DNA of 64,000 nucleotides, from contig JAGTXZ010000014.1 in the NCBI GenBank assembly GCA_018398575.1, positions 2,790,001-2,854,000 of the forward strand, read 5' to 3'. A program made the translations under genes and the position numbers. The stretch is from Ampelomyces quisqualis (lineage: Eukaryota; Ascomycota; Dothideomycetes; Pleosporales; Phaeosphaeriaceae). Numbering within the stretch: the first letter of the stretch is position 1; every line of letters begins with the position of its first letter. The notes beneath the pieces were generated by a model, which was not told the DNA's origin, did not search any database, and saw only the letters and a list, made by a program, of their open reading frames with translations. Positions 50,064-61,177 of the stretch are shown here, one piece after another.

Positions 50064-52184
50064 TCACTTTCCCTCGGCCTGTGCGACGAGTCCTGCGTCC
50101 AGTCCGTTGGGCTCCCACACGCTCTTGTCCTTCTTGTTCTGGACCCAGAGGATGTCGCCCTTGAGGTATGCGACCGCACCGCCTCGTCCTGTTGCGCTCG
50201 CCGTGATTCTGAACAGCGGCAGTCCAGTCACATCGTGGGCTTCGCGTAGTGGTATCATGAGCAGGTTCTCTTCCGCGCAGAATTCTTCCACCACGTCTTT
50301 GAACGACATCTCCTCCAGCTGCGGTGCAGGGCGTGGCGGCTCCTTGTTCACAGACTTGGAGAATGGAGGCGTCTCCGGTGAAGCCCCTGTACTTTCGAGT
50401 CGTGGTGCGGGCAGATCTGTCAGGCGCGCATCGCCGAGGTCGAGGGCCTGGTTGATCAGTGTGTACGCCTCGTCCCAGCAGGATGCCACGGAGGGCAGCG
50501 TGTTGATGTCGGCCTTCAATATCTCGTCGCGCCACCATTCTATCCATTTCTCGACTTCCGTGAATACCACTTCCTCGCTCGAAAGCCATTGGTGGATTAT
50601 ATCAAGGAACTTGGGGAAGAACTGGGCTCTTAGAAGCTCGCCTATGACCTGGTTTGATATGAGACCTTTCCAAGCAAACACAGCTTCGAGGGGCGCGAGA
50701 TCCTGCTCTGCCGGGTTGACTTCAAAATTGTCGCGTAGGTATGCAGCAAAGCGCGGGACCAGATGAGCAGTCATGAGATGGTCAAACTCGGCCTTTCCAA
50801 AGACCTTCCTCCACGATTCCATGCCCGCTAGTGGGCCTCGAGATAGGTCAATGGACTGTAGTGCGTGTCGAAGTTTGCGCTTCACCTCGGCCACTAAGCC
50901 AGTGCCCTTTGGATCTAGATCGGATGGTCGCAGGTGAGGTAGCCATTCGACGATCCACGTATGAGGGCTTCGCTTGAACTTGCGTGGGTTCCAGTCGTGG
51001 ACGGAAGTTGAAAGCTTTTGCGTCACCTGCTCGAGCACTCTTCGCGCGACAAAAGGCGGTAGAACAGGCGTCCATGTCTCCACGAGACGAACCATGGGAT
51101 GCGGGTTCTTGACGTCCCACTGTGTGACTGCCGAACTCACTGTTGGCAGCCAAAGCTTGAGCATCATGGTTTCATAGGACGAAGTTGTGCCGCGCTTGAT
51201 TGCCTCTTCCTCGTCAATCGTGGTCCGCGCGACCAAGGCTTCTGACGGATGAGTGTATGCTTGTGTCGTTAGCCGCCTGCTGCGTGGCTGTATCATGTCT
51301 GCGAGCTCTGTAAAGGCGACTGCCGCTTCCCCGAGGGCATCCTCTAGCGGTTCCCATGAGGTGATCATGTCGGAGAAGTGTGGATAGATGACGGCAATGG
51401 ACTCGCGGTGCAGTGGTTTCGAGGGGTAGGCGGCGCGAAGTGATTTGAGCCCTTGACAAGCCTCGTGGAAGGTGGTCGTGCGCAGCGACCCAAGCCTTGA
51501 TCGCACGTCTTCGGCCTCGGCCATCTGGCGTTCCAGCGCTTCCAGCTCCTTTTCTAATGCCCATTCTTGCGCGGGAATGGTGTCGGCCTCGATCTGCAGC
51601 TCTTCAAAGGCTTCGGAGAAGCTGTTCAGGTCGCGGCGCACGCGTGCCTGGAGGGAGCTCTCGAAGGGAACGACATGGGTGCCCCGTAGGGACACGGCGG
51701 AAGCGGGTGTGGATGCGCCTGTGGTCGCGTCGATGATGGACTGCAGGGCAAGAGGCACATGCATGCCGGCTGCTTCCATGTCGAACAGCGTCTTCTTGGG
51801 CCGTGGGGCTGCGGTGCGCGTCTCTTGCCTGGCCTTTGCCGTCTTCTGCTTGCGCGCCCGGCGCTCTTCTTCTTCGCTATCGACATATTCGTCGCCGTTT
51901 GCCTCTGCTGCCCTCCGCTCCTCGCGCCGCTGCTGCTCGCTCTTCTCCGCCACGATTCCCACGCCGCCCTTGGTGCCGCGCAAGACGACCTGGATGGGCT
52001 CCGAGATGCCCTCGCCGTCGCGACCCAGGCCGCCGTCGCCCCGGTAGCCCATCTTGGCCATGAGCTTCGCACCGAAGCCCGACTTGAGCTGGGCGCTGCC
52101 ATGGTCGAGCTTGGCCTTTTTCTTGGGCGCCTGTCTGAAGGTGCGTTTGCGCTTGTGGCCGTCGGCGTCGGCGTCGGCGTCCAT
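50064..52184 (-). CDS. G-patch splicing factor, TFIP11/Ntr1 family
   Basis: About 706 residues starting MDADADADGHKRKRTFRQ at 52184; an open extension to 52238 is rejected as poorer. The N-terminus is basic, then a G-patch (SGFGAKLMAKMGYRGDGGLG) and a long helical region with ADINTLPSVASCWDEAYTLI, WKGLISNQVIGELLRAQFF and a C-terminal RNA-binding-like part. By family knowledge TFIP11/Ntr1 (Spp382) activates the DEAH helicase Prp43 through its G-patch to disassemble post-splicing intron-lariat spliceosomes in the nucleus. Single exon. The gene diverges from the Met/Gln-rich protein gene, with only 136 bp between the start codons. Confidence 0.9.
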   Translation of the reverse strand: MDADADADGHKRKRTFRQAPKKKAKLDHGSAQLKSGFGAKLMAKMGYRGDGGLGRDGEGISEPIQVVLRGTKGGVGIVAEKSEQQRREERRAAEANGDEYVDSEEEERRARKQKTAKARQETRTAAPRPKKTLFDMEAAGMHVPLALQSIIDATTGASTPASAVSLRGTHVVPFESSLQARVRRDLNSFSEAFEELQIEADTIPAQEWALEKELEALERQMAEAEDVRSRLGSLRTTTFHEACQGLKSLRAAYPSKPLHRESIAVIYPHFSDMITSWEPLEDALGEAAVAFTELADMIQPRSRRLTTQAYTHPSEALVARTTIDEEEAIKRGTTSSYETMMLKLWLPTVSSAVTQWDVKNPHPMVRLVETWTPVLPPFVARRVLEQVTQKLSTSVHDWNPRKFKRSPHTWIVEWLPHLRPSDLDPKGTGLVAEVKRKLRHALQSIDLSRGPLAGMESWRKVFGKAEFDHLMTAHLVPRFAAYLRDNFEVNPAEQDLAPLEAVFAWKGLISNQVIGELLRAQFFPKFLDIIHQWLSSEEVVFTEVEKWIEWWRDEILKADINTLPSVASCWDEAYTLINQALDLGDARLTDLPAPRLESTGASPETPPFSKSVNKEPPRPAPQLEEMSFKDVVEEFCAEENLLMIPLREAHDVTGLPLFRITASATGRGGAVAYLKGDILWVQNKKDKSVWEPNGLDAGLVAQAEGK

Positions 52185-52320
52185 GGCGGGTGGGATGTCG
52201 GGTGTCGGACGACGGGAGGCGCGGTGCAGGAAAGTCACGGTGCCAAGACGGTGGAGTGGGAGGGCCGGCCGAACGCGGGCTCTCCTTCACCTCGACACGC
52301 CCAGCCCACATGAACGCACC
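52185..52320. promoter_or_regulatory. Compact divergent promoter of the Ntr1-like and Met/Gln-rich genes
   Basis: The start codons of the two genes lie 136 bp apart on opposite strands, so initiation for both must occur in or near this segment. The divergent 5' UTRs may overlap. Confidence 0.7.
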
Positions 52321-55263
52321 ATGGCCTCGCTGCCGCCGCCCGACAAGGCCAGCATCGACCTGCGCCATCCGACGCCCGACGTCCAGTCGCTGCAGGGCGC
52401 CGGCGTCGGCCACATCGAACGCCTGGAGGAGCGCGCCGAGCGCATGAGCGAGGCTGGCTCGGATCTGGGCGACGAAATCCGCAGGCTGCACGCCGAGCTG
52501 AAGCGATCCGCCAGCCGCTCGTCGTGCCAGCCGGGCTCCCGCAGCCGCAATGTGTCGGTGAGCTCGCACGCCAACTCCATCGTCGACGTCAACGCCGCCG
52601 CGCGCTGGGGGGGATACTCGCCCGCCGCCTACCACGTGACGTCGCCGCCCGGGTCGCTGCGGTCCGGGTCGTGGTCAGCGCCATCGCCGTCGGGGCAGCG
52701 GCAGCGCTCCGAGTCCAAGGCCTCCCGACTGGGCCACGCCGTACACCCCGACGAGATCGAGATAGCCGGCGCTGCACATTCCTCGGCCCGCCGCGTCTCT
52801 TCCTTCACCCGCAAGTACGACGACATCGCCAACGAGCTGCGCGACGAGCTGCGCAACACCGTCTCCTTCACCCGAAAGTCCGACGACATCGCCAACACCG
52901 CCATCCTCGACCATCCTGCCCGCCATGGCGAAGACCAGCACGGCCCCGACCGCCCCTCCACAGCCGCCTCCACAGACACGTCGCGCCAGGCCCGCACTCT
53001 CTGGCACGACTTTGACGGCGTGCACTGCCCGGACACTGTCCCCGAGGAAGCGCCGACCCCGACTCGCAGCACCCACGCCCGGCACGCGTCCCATGGCAGC
53101 ATGCTGCGGCTGCCATCCGACCAGCAGCCCCAGCCCGGAGCCCCGCCTCCCAGCGATGACATGGTCTTCTACCCTGCCCCGGTCCCGCGAATGCTGAACC
53201 TGCCCAAGCGCTTATCGCAACTGCCGCCGTCCCATGTGCAGGCACGCCGCCGCACACAAGTGCTGGACCACATCGCTACTGAGAACAGAAAGTCGGCGCC
53301 CTTTGTTGGAGACATGGCGGGAGAGGACCCGAAGCCGAGTAGAAAGAGCAGACAAAGCATGTTCGCCCTTCCACCGCAGCTACGGGCAAGTGCCTACTTC
53401 GATGGCCAAGCCGCCCCTGCGCAGGAGTATGCTGTCCAAGGAGAATCAGCCAAAGACACGCTCGATAGCATCCTAGACGCCTCTGCAAGCGCGCCCGTTT
53501 CTGCATTTACCGATCACCCGTTTGCTGGCAATGCTGGTCCTGGGATTTATGGGCCGGAGCACAAGCGCAAGAGCTCAAAACTTCCAGAAATACCGCCCAC
53601 GCTGGCAGAAACAAGAAGGCGCAGCTCCTTCATGATGCTCGACACCAAACGCAACTCGAGTGGTGACCCGCTGAACAAGCTGAGGAAGCGCAACAGCTCA
53701 GCCGACATGAACCTTCTGCTTCTGAAGGCGAGCGAGAGCCGCATGAGTCTCGGCGGCGAGCTCGATGAACATGACGAGCAAAGTCAAGGTCCTCAAAATC
53801 CGGATGACGACCATGCCGCTGCAAGGTCGCTCGATCAAGTCGAGGGACGCAACCCCGATGATGTCTACGAAGACGAGCACATGGACGACGAGCCCGAGGC
53901 AGAGGAGGCTGAAGAACCTCAGTACTTTGGCGCGCCTACAACATTACTCGCAGAGCTCCAACTACGCAAGGCAAAGCAGAAGACCCGCAACATGAATTAT
54001 GCTACCCTGGTCGAGCAAGGCAACATGTCAACTCATCGAACGCTGTTGCAGCTCGATGACATAGCGGAGAAGGAGAAGCAAAAGCGCATCAAGAAGAAAG
54101 TCAACCTTGCTTGGGAAGCACACGCGGAAGATGATTCCGATGACGATGTTCCGTTAGGCGTGCTATACAAATCTAAGCCACAACCTGATTTCGAGAGACC
54201 GCTAGGCCTCATCGCTCAAAGACAGCTCGAAGACCAAGAGCCACTCAGTCGTCGTCGTACCAGACTACTAGGTGACAGTCCAGGCCTACCAGGCCTAGGT
54301 CACTCACCAAGCCAGCTCCATCTCGGCGTGCCCACCACAACCACCCCCGGCCCAGAAACCGACGAAGACGACGGCGAAACACTAGGCGAACGCATGCGTC
54401 GTCTCCGCGAAAAGAAGGAAATCGATGTCGCACTAGGCCACGACCTCCGCAAGTCGACAATCTCTCTCGACTTCGCCACCGAAATGATGTCCAAATTCGG
54501 CGTCACCGACGACCCCAAAACTACAGCACCGCAACCCACCCCGTCCCCCGGCGCCCCTGACAAAGAAGAAACCCTTGGCCAACGACGTGCCCGCCTCCAA
54601 GCTGAAGCCGCAGCGCGCGAGTCGTCTCGCCCTGCTCTCCGCCAATCCCTCAGCATGGCCGACGTCCTCTCCGCCAACCCCATCGACGTGCACAACCAAG
54701 CGCGCAAAGTCTCGGATCAACAGCTCATCTCCCACCTCCCGCAGGGTAGTTTATTGCAGCAAAATGTCGTTGCAGAAGAACGTCGCAAAGCGCAGCGCCA
54801 GCTGCAAAACGCGCGCGCGAGCAGTTATGGCGCATTCGATCCGCTCATCGCACAGCAAAAGGAAAAGAACGATGATGATACACCGCTGGGCGTGAAGATA
54901 CAGGCCTATAAGAACCGCATGAATGGCGTGCCAGATCAACGTGCGCAGAGCATGGCGTTTAATCCCAACATGCCTATGATGCCCATGGGAATGATGTCCC
55001 AGCCGAATCTCAACATGATGGGCGGTATGCCGATGCCCGGCATGCAGAATCCAATGATGCAGAATCCAATGATGATGCAGAATCAAATGATGGGCATGCC
55101 AATCAACCCCATGCAACAACAACATCAACAACAACAACAACTCATACAAATGCAAATGATGCAAATGGGCATGAACATGAACGGCGTGGGCATGATGATG
55201 CCACCCATGGATCCCCGACAGAGAGAGAATATCGATCGCTGGATGTCGGGCATTCAACATTAA
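52321..55263 (+). CDS. Large disordered protein with Met/Gln-rich tail, unknown function
   Basis: A 980-residue frame from the Met at 52321 (MASLPPPDKASIDLRHPTPD). The same frame is open back to 52054, but that overlaps the Ntr1 start and I reject it. Visible pieces are a short coiled N-terminal helix (HIERLEERAERMSEAGSDLG), long Ser/Arg/His-rich disorder, an acidic stretch, and four short recurring patches with TLG/PLG (DDDVPLGVLYKS, DGETLGERMRRLREK, EETLGQRRARLQ, DDTPLGVKIQAYK). The tail consists of Met/Pro/Gln/Asn repeats ending DRWMSGIQH. I do not recognise the family. The low-complexity tail suggests a scaffold or condensate-type role, but this is speculation. Confidence 0.8.
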   Translation: MASLPPPDKASIDLRHPTPDVQSLQGAGVGHIERLEERAERMSEAGSDLGDEIRRLHAELKRSASRSSCQPGSRSRNVSVSSHANSIVDVNAAARWGGYSPAAYHVTSPPGSLRSGSWSAPSPSGQRQRSESKASRLGHAVHPDEIEIAGAAHSSARRVSSFTRKYDDIANELRDELRNTVSFTRKSDDIANTAILDHPARHGEDQHGPDRPSTAASTDTSRQARTLWHDFDGVHCPDTVPEEAPTPTRSTHARHASHGSMLRLPSDQQPQPGAPPPSDDMVFYPAPVPRMLNLPKRLSQLPPSHVQARRRTQVLDHIATENRKSAPFVGDMAGEDPKPSRKSRQSMFALPPQLRASAYFDGQAAPAQEYAVQGESAKDTLDSILDASASAPVSAFTDHPFAGNAGPGIYGPEHKRKSSKLPEIPPTLAETRRRSSFMMLDTKRNSSGDPLNKLRKRNSSADMNLLLLKASESRMSLGGELDEHDEQSQGPQNPDDDHAAARSLDQVEGRNPDDVYEDEHMDDEPEAEEAEEPQYFGAPTTLLAELQLRKAKQKTRNMNYATLVEQGNMSTHRTLLQLDDIAEKEKQKRIKKKVNLAWEAHAEDDSDDDVPLGVLYKSKPQPDFERPLGLIAQRQLEDQEPLSRRRTRLLGDSPGLPGLGHSPSQLHLGVPTTTTPGPETDEDDGETLGERMRRLREKKEIDVALGHDLRKSTISLDFATEMMSKFGVTDDPKTTAPQPTPSPGAPDKEETLGQRRARLQAEAAARESSRPALRQSLSMADVLSANPIDVHNQARKVSDQQLISHLPQGSLLQQNVVAEERRKAQRQLQNARASSYGAFDPLIAQQKEKNDDDTPLGVKIQAYKNRMNGVPDQRAQSMAFNPNMPMMPMGMMSQPNLNMMGGMPMPGMQNPMMQNPMMMQNQMMGMPINPMQQQHQQQQQLIQMQMMQMGMNMNGVGMMMPPMDPRQRENIDRWMSGIQH

Positions 55264-56583
55264 CATCATCTTGCCACATTCTTTCCTCGGTCGGAGTTGG
55301 TACTAGTATAGGATTTCGCATCCCATCACATTGCATCACATTACATCGCATCGCATCACGTTATCCAATCCTGTATCCACAACTAGTCCGATCTCCGTCA
55401 TGAATTAGATGGAGAACATGTCTATATTTACATGGAAATATATATATACTAAAACCACCACACCGCAGGCCATTTTTTTCTTGGTGGGATTCCCTTGGGT
55501 ACACAGTTCCAATGGGGAACAGGCGTTTCAGGGGGGCAACGTCCACGTGTATCTCACGTACCATAGCACAAGTCGAATAAAATCCATATATACCTGGATA
55601 GTTCAACATTCAAACATTCAACCCACCCCCCCGCTTTTTTTTCCTGGTCCTGGCCCTTTTTCCTAAACCAAACTCGTGTTGAGCGGACTTGGCACACAAA
55701 CCGTCCCTAGACGTCGTAGCCTTGATCAGCTGTGTCGCGCACGCCCAGGCGATTTTCTAATACGCGCTATTGGACAACTGGCTACGCATGTGCTAAACAA
55801 GCCTGAGTACGCAAGCAGAGCGCGCACGTCTGCGGGGCCGAGTAGAAATACTTTGTACAGCGTGTTACCCAGCACCGCCGCGACGGCAGGCGGGTTTGCA
55901 AGGCTCTGTCATCCATGCGTGCTGGGTGGGATGGCTTGAACGACGCGGAGTGAAACGGGCTTTGTGAGGAATCAAGTAGAATGCGAGATGGCGTGGATGA
56001 ATCATTTCTCCTCAGCCGCGTCGGTGCTGAGAACCTGCTGCACAACGTCTGTAGCGTGAGGCGTAGTGCTTCTCTTCGGCTGTGCCCGAGGTGCGGGATC
56101 CATGGACTTCCCTCGCCTCGATTCGTTGGCGCACCTCGCCGACCGCCGGTGGTGTTGCGCCGGTGGCCGGGTTGCAGCTAGAGACCAGTCGGCTTCTTTG
56201 AGAGGGTATGGCGTGTCGAAACCTCGTGCATTCTACGTCTTGAACATGTTTGCGTCGCCGTCAGCTGGGCCGTGGCAGCTACTTGCGTTGCATCCGTGTA
56301 GGCAGTATCGACCTTTGGCAGGAGGAGGGGATTCCCGAGCGCCGGGGCTTGCGAGAATATGATGTTGTGTGCGTTGGTAACGTTGAAGCAGTGGGGGCTG
56401 GCTACATAATCGATTTGTTTGAGCCGGGTGCGTTTGCCTTGATAAAAGGTAGAGTATATCCGTGTAGCCTACAAGAAGGCTGCTAGAAAACCGTATCACA
56501 ATATCATTAGAAACTTAGAGGGGGGGGGAATGCTCAGGAGGGGAAGAACGAACAGAGTACCCTGCCTAGAGCCAACGATCTAT
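55264..56583. other. Intergenic, no supported gene
   Basis: 1.3 kb. CATTACATCGCAT-type direct repetition occurs around 55325-55360 and a TATATATAC run near 55439-55449. No coding frame is convincing. Confidence 0.5.
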
Positions 56584-56964
56584 TTAGGTAGGTTTTTTCC
56601 ACTTGTACACTGCTGCGCCGCGAACACCTTCTTCGAGATTGGGCTTTTTGTCTCCACTGAACTTTATGATACTGACGTCTTTAAATGTTTGCTGAGCATC
56701 GCCCTGATCTGAGACCTCTGCGCAGTTACTTTGGTTGAATGCGAGCAACGTGTACGGGCCATGGGCTTTGGGCTTATAACTGAATTGGTGGAACGCGACT
56801 TGTACTGCATTAATGACAGAGAAGCAGCCAGTGTCGCCAATTCTATAACTGGTAGTGTTGAGCCAGGTGCCTTTCTGGTCGTAAAAATTGGTCCAAACGT
56901 CTGCGGCGGTGCTGGTCAGTGCTAGGGCACTGGAAAGTACGAGAGCCTGGGCGATAAATTGCAT
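56584..56964 (-). CDS. Small secreted protein, effector-like
   Basis: A 126-residue frame with a clear signal peptide (MQFIAQALVLSSALALTSTA) cleaved near TAA-DV. The mature part has only two Cys (GCFSVINAV and NCAEVSDQG), one likely disulfide, and an end rich in Lys (AAVYKWKKPT). There is no recognised domain. It sits in a gene-poor, AT-rich stretch between 55.3 and 58.0 kb, the kind of location where fungal effectors are often found. Secretion is well supported by sequence; an effector role is inference. Single exon as read. Confidence 0.75.
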   Translation of the reverse strand: MQFIAQALVLSSALALTSTAADVWTNFYDQKGTWLNTTSYRIGDTGCFSVINAVQVAFHQFSYKPKAHGPYTLLAFNQSNCAEVSDQGDAQQTFKDVSIIKFSGDKKPNLEEGVRGAAVYKWKKPT

Positions 56965-58053
56965 AGTGAGGAAGGCTGTATAATAATGTTAGTGTAGGCA
57001 CGTAGTAGCTAGAACTTCTTAGGAAGGTGGAATTTTCTTTTACCTTTGCTGTAGTAGTTGTCAAGTGTATTTGTGTGTGGACTCTGCTGTGTGTTATGGA
57101 ATCGAATGGGCATACGAATCTGTTGTTGAGTATCCGTACTCTGTACGGAGTACTCCGTATTGCTTCTCACTTGGACTCCTGAGTGACATTTTAGTAATAT
57201 CACTTCTTAGATAGACTACTCGTGCTGTACTCCGTAGCGTTAAGTGAGTGACATACGTTGCTTGGTATACTTGGGCTCGGGCCTACTAGCGACACTGTCG
57301 TTATTGTACTGTATGGATTTGAGATGAAGAGCCGCGCTACCCGGCCCACGACCCAAGCGTTGGTGGAGTGGGTACTTCGTAGTCTACGGTCCCGAGTCAG
57401 CTGCGGGGCTCTAAGCCAGTTAAAACTTCTGCATTCAACTCCAGCCACGCAATGCTACAACAGCTGTTATTAGGCACTAGCTTGTATTCAGGGGCAGTCG
57501 GGACCGCCTACTAGCTTAGCTCCTTATCTCAAATCTACTCTGTACAAGAGGGGAGAAGTTACGCTGTACCCCCAATTTCTTTTTACAGCAATTACCAAAG
57601 CGTAATTAAAATATTATTTTTTCTCTTACAACAAAGGAAATTTTAGAGTGCGTGGGTGACTTAAGAGTAGAGATGGCGAGTTGTGGGGTTGGGTAATAAG
57701 TTTTCCCGAAAGGGGAGAGGGTTGGGATATATCTGGTTCAATAAACGTACGTGACATTTATGTATGTGCGGTATTGTAGTACACAAGATAAGTTTTGGTT
57801 GGGATGGGACGCGCGATGTAATGTACTCCGTAATGTAGTGAATTTTGTTGAAATTGATAGGCATCACACAGACAGACACAAGCTCGAACCGGGTTCCTGG
57901 AAACTTACAAATCCAATGCTAGTAGAAATCCCAGACAGTCGTGAAATGCAACGCCAAGTCCCCAAGGTGTGGTATAGAACTGAACTAACTCCCGTATGCA
58001 AATGTCCTGCGGCACCACAGAAGCTTCAATTCATACTTTGATCATTAAAGTAT
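56965..58053. other. AT-rich gene-poor stretch with palindrome
   Basis: 1.1 kb, AT-rich especially at 57580-57660. It holds the palindrome TACGGAGTACTCCGTA at 57144-57159 and single TACTCCGTA motifs at 57228-57236 and 57824-57832. No gene is supported. Confidence 0.5.
57144..57159. repeat. 16-bp perfect palindrome TACGGAGTACTCCGTA
   Basis: Both strands read the same. Half-sites recur at 18498, 34029, 34809 (ACGGAGTA), 57228 and 57824, always outside genes. Origin or function is not known to me. Confidence 0.85.
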
Positions 58054-60857
58054 TCACATTCTCCTTCCCCTCCGTCGCGGCAACCCCGATTCTACACCCA
58101 CACTCGGCGGCACAATAACTTTCGGCGCTGGGATTCCCTTCTTGGGCGTCGCGCCCGTGATGCCCGCTCTTTGCTGTTGCGTGTTTTCTTTACCCTCTGC
58201 AGGCACTGCTGCTGCCGATTGAGGCAGCGTGACTTTCTTGGGCGCCGCGAGGCGGGACTTGCGTTCTTTAGTCGCTGCTGGTGGTTCGATGCCCACGGGC
58301 ATGATTTCGAGAGCTGGGAGTTTGGCGTCCGTCGACGAAGGTGTGGTTGTCGCGGAAGAGATGGTCATCTTCTTGATTTTGCTGGCTCTGGGGCGGGGAA
58401 GGTGTTGTGTCGCTGATGATGGTGCCTGTGGGTTTTCCTTTTCTTCTTCGACGGCCGAATCTTGGAAGAGAGATGTAGGTGCAAGAAGCACTTTTCCTGG
58501 CGTACCATTCGCTGTCCCAAGGCCTCTGACTCTTCGTAACTTGGGGGTTGAATTCTTCGAAACTCTTGATTTCGATTTTTTGCTTGGTGTGGATGTGACT
58601 TCTGGCATGCTGAGTTCGTCTGGTGTTGCCAGGCTTTCACGATCCGCCACAGTCTCGGGGTTCTCTTGATAGTATGCGAGCTGCTCGTCCCAGCGGATAT
58701 TCTTACCGATGACGAGCTCTCTCGTCGATTCGTCTAGCGGAGGGACATTGGCAGAGTCAACAGCCAATTTCAACAGTCGTACAGTGACACCAAAAGCGCC
58801 CTGTTTGTTTTTGCGTGTATTGGCTCGAGTCAGTGTTGCGAGTTCCTGTGCGTCGCTCTTCTTGAGCACAACATGCTCCGTGCCATCAGCCCTACGAATC
58901 GAAATCTTGGACGTTTGTGCTGGTGCGGGTGCCGATGACGCTGGTGCTGGAAGTCGTGACTTCTTGGTCCTCGAGGACCGCCTGGAGCCACGTAGGGACT
59001 TTCCATCTGCAGCATCTTCGTTGTCTGCTGCATTCGGCGTTGGAGATCCAAGCGCGTTTGTGTTCATGGTAAGAGTGAGGTTCTGCGAGAGATCCAGCGT
59101 CAACTCATTGTCGTACTTGGATGGCGAGTTAGGGTCTTTCTCTTCCAGAGCTTTGCGTGGTGATGCAAGAGCATGACGAATGACGTCCGAGTCACGACGA
59201 TTCTGTAAGGACTCGCGGCGGTGCGTCAGGACAGCGGCCTTCTCTGCTTTACTTGCAGCAGCTCGGTTCAGGAAGTCCTTGAGCAGAGCCGTGTCATCGT
59301 CTAGCGCAATGGTCATAGTCGCATCGTCGAAACCAGATTGAACAGGTGGCGGTGGCGGTGAATGCAGCTTTCGCGGTGTCGGTTCGGCAGATCGTACTTT
59401 TGCTGGAGAGAATGACAGTGTCAACCCATCGGTGATGTCATCAATCTGAGGCCTAGAGAGCTCCATAGTCGCATCCTCTTGTTCGAGTAGCTGATCCTCA
59501 TCGTCCTCTGCCAGACTTCCAACATCTTCAGTGCGATTTTCACGGGCCCCCGGCATGGGTGCATCATTCACCTCAGACTTCTCTCTTGTCGCCTCTGACG
59601 GTGTAGACTGTTCGTCCTGCCGGACCTCTTCATAGCTTCGTTGAAGGTCTAGCTGTAGCGATGCTTCGGTGAATTCTTCATCAGCGTTTGTATCCAGAAC
59701 GATATCATCCTCCATATCAATATCAATCGAGTCATCCTGGCACGCCGGTGAGTCAGGTGCCTCGTCCCGGACCATTTCAGCATGGCTTTCGATTTGCGAT
59801 GTCTCCAAGGCTTCAGACTTGTTTTCAGACGTCGAGCTCATGGGTAAGATTGGATAATGGACGTCTGATGGGGCTTCGTGTGCGGCCGTGTGCGCGAATT
59901 CTGGACGCTCTTCTGCAGCCTCCACTTCTAGGAGATCAACTTCATTCGTGACCTGATGTTGCTGGTCGTGCCCCTCAAAGACCTGCTCGTCCTCGATAGC
60001 CACCGCTTCTTCTAATCTGGCAAGGGCTCCCTTATCAATCTCGATGTGAGGGTACTTGGGGTACGCCCACTGTTCGGCAAGTTCGGGCATGGAATGGTCC
60101 TTTGCTGGCGATCGGAACAGATGTGTGATGGTAGCATCTTCTGCCAACGCGTGCATTTCAGCGTTTTGATCGTCTTCTTGCGTCATATACAGTTGGGTAC
60201 CAGGTTGGTCCGTAGTTGTTTCTGAATCCAAGGTGAAAGTGAAGGTCGACCGCCTATCTTCTTGTTCGGGAATTCGCATTCGCGCGGTAGCTGTGCCTGT
60301 TTCGACGATGGATTCTAGGTTCGTAAAGCTCTCGTAGCTCGCATCTCCGCCAGTCTCATCCTCTTCGTCTTCGCTCTCCTCAGCTGCGTTCTGTTCGACG
60401 ACGATGGAGTCTTCCACGTGTGATGACTTCTTTCCTGGGCAGTGCGTCAGCAAGTCGTGTGTGTTAGCGCAGTGTCGATTTCCTCACTTGGAAGGACACT
60501 CTTCCTCCGGTCCCACCGCGTCGCCTTGAACGCGCGCTGCTTGCCGTTGTTCTTGGCCAGTCTCTTTTCCATGGTGTTTGGGCTCATTTGCTGCTGCTTC
60601 TTCACCGCTCGTGACCGCGCATCGTGCTCCTCCTCGACCTCTTCCGTGGCGTCAGAGGCACGTGACCTTAGATTGAATCTGCGCCAGATCTTCTTCTCGC
60701 GGCCTTGGTTGGTGCGCTTGGTCTCCTGTTTACGTTCCCATGCTCGCGGTATCCTCGCGACAGGCAGAGAGCTCGGGTCGAGCAGGGCAGCATCGGTATC
60801 GTCCCATGTTTGGTTGAACGAAGCGCGCGTCGCGCGTTTGCGCGGTGAGGTCGACAT
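58054..60857 (-). CDS. Large acidic/basic protein, probably nuclear, unknown function
   Basis: Two exons, 60857-60488 and 60434-58054, give 916 residues. The intron (60435-60487, GTGAGG..GCTAAC..CAG) joins WDRRKSVLP to KKSSHVEDSIVV. The start is MSTSPRKRATRASFNQTWDD. The N-terminal 120 residues are very basic; the middle is highly acidic with recurring short patches such as DATMTIALDDDT and ELTLDLSQNLTLTMN. The C-terminus is basic, with SRLAAPKKVTLPQ and a final PRRRGRRM. The SP/KK-like basic patches fit nuclear localisation or chromosome binding. I do not recognise the family. It diverges from MRP10, 320 bp between starts. Confidence 0.82.
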
Positions 60858-61177
60858 GACGTGGGGTCGGCAAGTAACGATGCTCAAGAATGTAGGAAAG
60901 TATAATGACGTGGACACCAGAACTGAACGAGCGGCGTTTGTGGGCGTGTAGTGGTGGGTTGTGCGTGTCGGCCGGCTGGTAGGCAGCGGCGACCACAACA
61001 AACATGCACGGGAAGGAACGCTAACCCGATCTGGCCATCGCCGCGGATGTCGAAACTTTTGGATCGCCGCAACACCGACCGCACCCACGTCCACACCCAC
61101 GCCCACGCCCACGCCATAGTACACATTCGACGCATCTCGCGTCCTCCTCACGGCCAAAACACCAGAAAAATCACAAC
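60858..61177. promoter_or_regulatory. Divergent promoter region of the nuclear-type gene and MRP10
   Basis: 320 bp between the start codons of oppositely oriented genes. A CCCACGCC-type tandem run is present around 61082-61115. Confidence 0.55.

Noticed and set aside
52054..52320. N-terminal extension of the Met/Gln-rich protein
   Set aside because: It overlaps the Ntr1-like start region on the other strand, and the Met at 52321 begins a cleaner sequence.
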